Source: Thioalkalivibrio sp.
GTDB taxonomy: Bacteria; Pseudomonadota; Gammaproteobacteria; Ectothiorhodospirales; Ectothiorhodospiraceae
Length of the DNA: 10,720 nucleotides
Assembly: GCA_007120155.1 (NCBI GenBank)
Contig: SKOF01000137.1
Span: 1 to 10,720, forward strand
Reading direction: 5' to 3'
The number at the start of each line of letters is the position of its first letter. The first letter of the stretch is position 1. Of the stretch, positions 6,685 to 10,720 are shown piece by piece. The translations under genes and the position numbers were made by a program. The notes under the pieces were generated by a model that made no database searches, was not told the origin of the DNA, and saw only the letters and a list, made by a program, of their open reading frames with translations.

Positions 6685-6990
6685 TCATTCCGTCGCCGGA
6701 TCGGGGACCTCCCCGTAGGCGCAGTTGCCCTGGGGCAGCAGGCCGCGCCGCGAGACCGCGACGATGTGTCCCGAATGCCCCTGGTCGAGCAGCTGGAGCA
6801 CCGTGTCGGCCATGGTCAGGCCGGTGCCCACGATCAGCACATCACCGGTCCCGGGTACGGCGTCGAGGACCCCTTCGGCACAGGGATGATCGATGCGCCC
6901 CGGCAGGTCGCGGGTGACGGCATCCAGGGTCCAGGGAAAAGGCGGGCGGGCGTGGCTGTTGCAGAGCACCACCCGGCGAAGAGGATGGGA
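6685..6990 (-). pseudogene. Fragment of an FAD/NAD(P)-binding oxidoreductase
   Basis: About 100 codons on the minus strand resemble an internal part of the FAD-NAD(P)-binding family (pfam13454-like). RRVVLCNSHARPP is followed by a Rossmann-type nucleotide-binding loop, GDVLIVGTGLTMADTVLQLL, then GHSGHIVAVSRRGLLPQ. Family members have several hundred residues: a long N-terminal FAD-binding part before this and more sequence after the SRRGLLP motif. Here the frame reaches a TGA at 6685-6687 about 15 codons after the motif. Upstream the resemblance stops before the tRNA-like remnant at about 7041, and no start codon with a ribosome binding site is seen. It is therefore truncated at both ends, probably by recombination at the adjacent tRNA locus. 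The left end is the stop codon; the right end is approximate. Confidence 0.65.
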
Positions 6991-7010
6991 TTGACTCGGG
7001 CCATCCATGG

Positions 7011-7067
7011 CCCTCGCCCCTGCGGGGCATTTCGCTGGGCGCGAGGGTTCGAATCTCGCCTTCATCA
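7011..7067 (+). other. tRNA 3'-end-like remnant
   Basis: On the plus strand GCGAGGGTTCGAATCTCGC (7041-7059) carries the GTTCGAATC signature of a tRNA T-arm and is followed by CTTCATCA. Further upstream CCCTCGC (7011-7017) can pair with GCGAGGG (7041-7047). No matching 5' acceptor strand, D-arm or anticodon arm was found and there is no CCA end, so this is not an intact tRNA. It points towards tRNA-Ser(CGA) and shares the terminator repeat with it, suggesting a degraded convergent tRNA copy or an old attachment site. Confidence 0.45.
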
Positions 7068-7207
<140 letters not shown>

Positions 7208-7388
7208 AAAGGTCGATACTCCGTTCCGCGCTGCATCCTGCCCCGCAAGCGCGATCCCCGGACAGGCGCGCCCGGCTGGATCAATGCGCGGGGCCACTGA
7301 ACCCGCGGGCCGTTCGGGGGTCGAAAACCCGGCTGCCCCGAACAGGGGAGGGCGTAGTATAGGCGGAAAATCAGGCGAGCTTAAGTCC

Positions 7389-8837
7389 TTGAGACTCTAC
7401 AGACGACAGACAACGACCCTGCGGCGCCTGGAACTGGTGGCTTTCCTCGCCCTGGTGGTGGTCACGCTTGCCTTCTTCCTCAACCGCCCCGTGAACAGCC
7501 TGGAGCAGGTGCTGGACCGGGGCGAGCTGGTGGTGGCCATGCGGGTGAGTCCGACCACCTACTTCTCCGGTCCGGACGGGCCCACGGGGCTGGAGTATGA
7601 GCTGGCCCGGGCCTTTGCCGATCGCCTCGGGGTGCGCCTGCGCGTCGTGGTGCCGAACCGGTTCGAGGACCTCCTGTCCATGGTGGAGCGGGGCCGCGTC
7701 GATCTCGGGGCGGCGGGCATCACCGTGACCGAGGCCCGCCGGGAGCGCATGCGTTTCGGTCCCCCCTACAAGCAGGTCACCGAGCAGGTGGTCTACCGCA
7801 TGGGCGCGGATACACGGCCGCGCTCCATGGAGGACCTCAACGGCCTGCGGCTTGCCGTCGTGCCGGGCACGACCCACGCAAGTCGCCTCGTCGAGTCGCG
7901 CAATGAATTCCCGGATCTGGACTGGGTCGAGGCGGCAAACGAGGATACCGGCGCGTTGTTGCGCAAGGTCTGGCTGGGTGAACTGGATCTGACGGTGGTC
8001 GACTCCACGGAACTGGCCTCCCAGCAGCGCTTCTATCCGGAGCTGCGTGCGGCCTTCGACCTCTCGGAACCGACGGATCTGGCATGGGCCTTCCCGCTGC
8101 GCGGTGACACCAGCCTGCTGGAGGAAGCCGAGGCCTTCTTCGAGGAGATCCAGGCAGCCGGCTGGCTGGATCAGTTGCTGGAGCGTCATCTCGGACACGT
8201 GGGTGAACTGGATTACGCGGGCAGGGTGACCTTCGTCCGGCAGGTGGAGGGAAGGCTTCCCGAGTACCGGTCGCTGTTCAAGGAGGCGGCCCGGGTCCAT
8301 GGCCTCGACTGGCGCCTGTTGGCGGCCATCAGCTACCAGGAGTCACACTGGAACCCGGATGCCGTCTCGCCCACGGGCGTTCGCGGCATGATGATGCTCA
8401 CCGAGAATACCGCGGCGCAGCTTGGCATCAGTGATCGGGTGGACGTGCGCGAGAGCATCATGGGCGGTGCGGAGTATTTCAGGAGCATGCACGCGCGGAT
8501 CCCGGATCGCATACCGGAGCCTGATCGCACCTGGCTTGCCCTGGCCGCCTACAACGTGGGATTCGGGCATCTGGAGGATGCGCGCAGGATCACGCAGGCT
8601 CAGGGGCGTGACCCGGACCGGTGGATGGACGTGATGGAGCACCTGCCGCTGCTGGCCCAGGAGGGCTGGTACCGGCAGACCCGCTTCGGCTTTGCCCGCG
8701 GCGGGGAACCGGTGCGCTACGTGCAGAACATCCGCAGCTATTACGACCTGCTGGTGTGGCTGACCAATGAAGACGAGGGCAGGCCGCGGCCCCAGCGGCT
8801 CGTCCCCCTCCTGGGGGTCATGCCGCCCGGATTGTAG
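7389..8837 (+). CDS. mltF: Membrane-bound lytic murein transglycosylase F
   Basis: Cleaves the glycan strands of peptidoglycan at the periplasmic face, forming 1,6-anhydromuramyl ends. From the TTG at 7389 it has 482 residues. A basic N-terminus is followed by a membrane anchor at about 16-32, then an amino-acid-binding-protein-like (SBP_bac_3) domain at about 45-270, with RGELVVAMRVSPTTYF and GLEYELARAFADRLGV. The C-terminal SLT domain has the catalytic glutamate in AISYQESHWNP (about Glu318), then TGVRGMMMLTENTA and LALAAYNVGFGHL. This two-domain layout and the length are those of MltF. The TTG is chosen because AGGCGAG lies 9 bases upstream and the anchor follows naturally; an in-frame ATG at 7284 would add 35 residues of low-complexity sequence reaching back towards the tRNA. 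TAGTAT at 7355-7360 could be a weak -10. It is transcribed divergently from tRNA-Ser. Confidence 0.93.
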   Translation: MRLYRRQTTTLRRLELVAFLALVVVTLAFFLNRPVNSLEQVLDRGELVVAMRVSPTTYFSGPDGPTGLEYELARAFADRLGVRLRVVVPNRFEDLLSMVERGRVDLGAAGITVTEARRERMRFGPPYKQVTEQVVYRMGADTRPRSMEDLNGLRLAVVPGTTHASRLVESRNEFPDLDWVEAANEDTGALLRKVWLGELDLTVVDSTELASQQRFYPELRAAFDLSEPTDLAWAFPLRGDTSLLEEAEAFFEEIQAAGWLDQLLERHLGHVGELDYAGRVTFVRQVEGRLPEYRSLFKEAARVHGLDWRLLAAISYQESHWNPDAVSPTGVRGMMMLTENTAAQLGISDRVDVRESIMGGAEYFRSMHARIPDRIPEPDRTWLALAAYNVGFGHLEDARRITQAQGRDPDRWMDVMEHLPLLAQEGWYRQTRFGFARGGEPVRYVQNIRSYYDLLVWLTNEDEGRPRPQRLVPLLGVMPPGL

Positions 8838-8881
8838 CCTGGTGGACGGGCCTTGCCCCGTGCCGCCGGGTACAACGTATC

Positions 8882-9910
8882 ATGCCCTTCATGCCTCGAT
8901 CCCTCCTGTTTGCCTTCGCGGTGATGCTGGCTGCGTGCGGCCAGCCCCAGGTGCAGTCGGCCGGCGCGGCCAGTGAGCCCCCGCGGCTGTACGACGATCA
9001 CGTGGTCACGGACGACGGCTACACCCTGCCGTTGCACCGGTGGATGCCGGACGGCAAGCCGGTGCGCGCCGTGGCCCTGGGCCTGCATGGTTTCGGCGAC
9101 TACGGGGCCGCCTTCGAGGCCCTGAGCGAACCCCTCAATGCCTCGGGTATCGCCCTCTATGCCTACGATCAGCGGGGCTTCGGCAGCACCGGGCATCCGG
9201 GCATCTGGGCGGGACGGGAACGGCTCGTGGCAGATGTGTCGCTGGTGGTCTCCCTGCTCAGGGAACGCCACGGGGATCGGCCCGTATACCTCCTGGGAAA
9301 GAGCATGGGCGGGGCGGTGGCCATGCTGGCCGTCACCGGAGAGACGCCGCCGGCGGTGGACGGCACGGTCTACATCGCTCCGGCGGTGTGGGGGCGCGAA
9401 ACGATGCCCTGGTATCAGCGTCTGAGCTTGTGGCTTATGCTGCGCATCCGCCCCGGCATGTACCTTTCGGGTGATGCGGCCCACGACCTGGGCATCCGGC
9501 CCACCGATGATCCGGAGGTCGCCCGCGCCCTGAGCCGTGACCCCCTCGTACAGAAAAGGGCACGCATCGACACCATACACGGCCTGACATCCCTCATGGG
9601 CGAGGCCCTGGACGCATCGGCCGGGCTGCCCGGTCCGGCGCTGATTCTTTACGGGGACAACGATCAGGTCATTCCGCCGCGGCCCGTGTGCGCCATGCTG
9701 GAGCGGCTGCCTGCCCAAAGGGCCGGGGAATGGCGCATGGCCCTCTACCCGGATGGCTATCACATGCTGACCCGCTACACCGGGGCTGCCGCCACCCACG
9801 AGGATGTGGCGGCCTGGCTGCTGGATTCCTCGAGCCCCTTGCCTTCGGGCGAGGAGGTGGATCTTGAAGATGCCTGGTCCCGCCTCTGTCCCGGGGACCT
9901 GCCGGGTTAG
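8882..9910 (+). CDS. Alpha/beta-hydrolase lipoprotein (monoacylglycerol-lipase-like, Hydrolase_4/S33 type)
   Basis: Serine hydrolase anchored to the membrane by a lipid, 342 residues. The signal peptide ends in a lipobox, MLAAC, with Cys19 as the modified residue. The alpha/beta-hydrolase fold shows the oxyanion region LGLHGFGDYG (67-75), YAYDQRGFGSTGH, the nucleophile elbow GKSMGG (Ser141), the acid in YGDNDQVIP (Asp261 most likely) and the His in PDGYHML (His294). The pattern is that of the lysophospholipase/monoacylglycerol lipase group; the substrate cannot be told. ATG 8882 is used; one at 8891 would also keep the lipobox, and neither has a clear ribosome binding site. It follows mltF after 44 bases with no terminator between, so the two may be cotranscribed. 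Its TAG stop overlaps the stop of the convergent gene. Confidence 0.87.
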   Translation: MPFMPRSLLFAFAVMLAACGQPQVQSAGAASEPPRLYDDHVVTDDGYTLPLHRWMPDGKPVRAVALGLHGFGDYGAAFEALSEPLNASGIALYAYDQRGFGSTGHPGIWAGRERLVADVSLVVSLLRERHGDRPVYLLGKSMGGAVAMLAVTGETPPAVDGTVYIAPAVWGRETMPWYQRLSLWLMLRIRPGMYLSGDAAHDLGIRPTDDPEVARALSRDPLVQKRARIDTIHGLTSLMGEALDASAGLPGPALILYGDNDQVIPPRPVCAMLERLPAQRAGEWRMALYPDGYHMLTRYTGAAATHEDVAAWLLDSSSPLPSGEEVDLEDAWSRLCPGDLPG

Positions 9911-10521
9911 CGCCCGATGCCGAGCACGTCGAGTACCTCCCCGGTGGCCTCCAGCACCCGGATCACCTGGTCCTCCGTCTCCAGGAGAACGGTGCCGTCG
10001 GGCTGACGGGGAAGGCGGTGCCTCAGTTCGTCATCGATCCTTCGGCCGAAGCGGACCTGCGCCTGGTCCAGCACCTCGCCCCGCTCCACCTTGCGCACCC
10101 ATCCGGGCGGAAGCCCGTCACCCCGCTCCATGCGCCGCTGCAGGCCCGGCGGCAGGTCCCGCCGGCCGTCCGCCAGTCCGGGGGAGGGGCGCTGATCCCG
10201 ATCCCGGTACCATTGCCGGATGGCCTCGGCCTCCTCCCAGCGCAAGCGTTCATGCACCCGGCCTTCCCGGTCCCGGTGGTGGGGTTCCAACTGCCGGCGC
10301 AGGCGTTCCGTCTCCTGCTCGTCGGCTGCGGAGCGTTGCTGACGGCGGTTACCGCCACTCGGTTCCATACCCCGGGGCTGACCGGGGCGGATCTCCGTGG
10401 GTGCGCCCCGCGGCCCGTCGGCTCCGGTACCCACCCCGGTGGGCGGGGGCTGGGCGTGGACCGTCTGAACGAACAGCAGCAGTGACGCGAACAGGGCCAG
10501 GACAATGTGGGTGCGGATCAC
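9907..10521 (-). CDS. Exported CigR/RcnB-like protein
   Basis: A 204-residue exported protein. The signal peptide ends at about residue 23 (VHA|QP). A Pro/Gly-rich then strongly charged Arg/Glu-rich middle (about 25-110) follows, with a probable helical stretch at 66-108. The C-terminal half has two LPPG motifs (123-126 and 137-140) in LPPGLQRRMERGDGLPPGW and a final V-IRVLEATGEVLDVLG. Paired LPPG/LPPGW segments with a closing 'variable-becomes-VLDV' strand are typical of the CigR family, related to RcnB-like periplasmic proteins; their molecular role is poorly known. The start is a GTG at 10521, supported by AGGAGA six bases upstream. The TAA stop overlaps the hydrolase TAG by three bases of a shared TTAG, so the two genes converge with no intergenic terminator. 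Confidence 0.8.
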   Translation of the reverse strand: MIRTHIVLALFASLLLFVQTVHAQPPPTGVGTGADGPRGAPTEIRPGQPRGMEPSGGNRRQQRSAADEQETERLRRQLEPHHRDREGRVHERLRWEEAEAIRQWYRDRDQRPSPGLADGRRDLPPGLQRRMERGDGLPPGWVRKVERGEVLDQAQVRFGRRIDDELRHRLPRQPDGTVLLETEDQVIRVLEATGEVLDVLGIGR

Positions 10522-10587
10522 GAGGGTCTCCTGGGCAGCGTGGCCGGATGGGATACACTGACGCTACCTCAAACGGAGACCGCCTGC

Positions 10588-10720
10588 ATGGGATACCGTC
10601 CCAGTTACCGCAAGTTGTTCTTCGTGGTCGTGGCGGCGTGGGCATGGGCCGCATGCAGCGCGCCGCCCACGGGCAGGGCGGGCGCCGGGGACACGAGTCC
10701 GAGGGCCTATCAGTGCGGCG
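10588..10720 (+). CDS. Lipoprotein, N-terminal 44 residues only (runs off the right edge)
   Basis: Only the start is visible. The ATG at 10588 has GGAGA about 8 bases upstream. The product begins with a basic stretch (RPSYRK), a hydrophobic core and a lipobox AWAAC with Cys at about residue 21, so it is a secreted lipoprotein. The mature part begins with a Pro/Gly/Ala linker and reaches AYQCG at the edge. A YxC start would fit MliC-type lysozyme inhibitors, whose domains often open this way, but five residues are far too few to assign it. It is divergent from the CigR-like gene; the 66-bp gap contains TACACT (10554-10559) as a possible -10 for this gene. Confidence 0.7.
   Translation, partial: MGYRPSYRKLFFVVVAAWAWAACSAPPTGRAGAGDTSPRAYQCG

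Noticed and set aside
6278..6688. Minus-strand frame of 136 codons upstream of nirS, including an internal ATG preceded by AGGTGGGG
   Set aside because: It covers the FNR/DNR box and the TATAAT element and shows no recognisable protein features.
8741..9799. Minus-strand frame of 352 codons opposite the alpha/beta-hydrolase
   Set aside because: Shadow of a gene with a lipobox and complete catalytic triad motifs on the plus strand.

Overview
The window is GC-rich, tightly packed DNA with features of a gammaproteobacterium: proteobacterial NapC/NirT-, NirS- and MltF-type proteins, a tRNA-Ser with encoded CCA, and an FNR/DNR-type operator. The genus cannot be fixed from the sequence. A denitrifying or nitrite-respiring member of a GC-rich lineage, such as the Ectothiorhodospiraceae or relatives, is a reasonable guess and no more.

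Left part (1-6330, minus strand): a nitrite-respiration cluster read right to left. A perfect FNR/DNR-type box (6317-6330) and a TATAAT -10 element precede nirS, the cytochrome cd1 nitrite reductase. A strong intrinsic terminator follows nirS, with a second hairpin just beyond it. Then come a membrane-anchored tetrahaem NapC/NirT cytochrome fused to an ethylbenzene-dehydrogenase-type haem domain, a periplasmic type 1 copper protein (cupredoxin), and an unrecognised 184-residue exported protein. The last three are closely spaced (23 and 8 bp) with strong ribosome binding sites. The set suggests a route from quinol through the NapC-like fusion, perhaps via the cupredoxin, to NirS, which reduces nitrite to NO in the periplasm. 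After a 273-bp gap comes a TonB-dependent receptor of the haem/haemoglobin-receptor type, whose C-terminus lies beyond the left edge. No d1-haem biosynthesis genes (nirF, nirDLGH, nirJ, nirN) are in the window.

Middle part (6331-7388): a gene-poor stretch. It holds a fragment of an FAD/NAD(P)-binding oxidoreductase, a tRNA-3'-end-like remnant, a 22-bp inverted repeat serving as a probable terminator, and tRNA-Ser(CGA) on the minus strand. It looks like a worn insertion or recombination site next to a tRNA.

Right part (7389-10720): ordinary envelope genes. These are a membrane-bound lytic transglycosylase (mltF) and an alpha/beta-hydrolase lipoprotein on the plus strand, a CigR/RcnB-like exported protein on the minus strand whose stop codon overlaps that of the hydrolase, and the first 44 codons of a lipoprotein running off the right edge.

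The item most worth following up is the NapC-EB_dh fusion beside nirS, with its cupredoxin and unknown partner protein.
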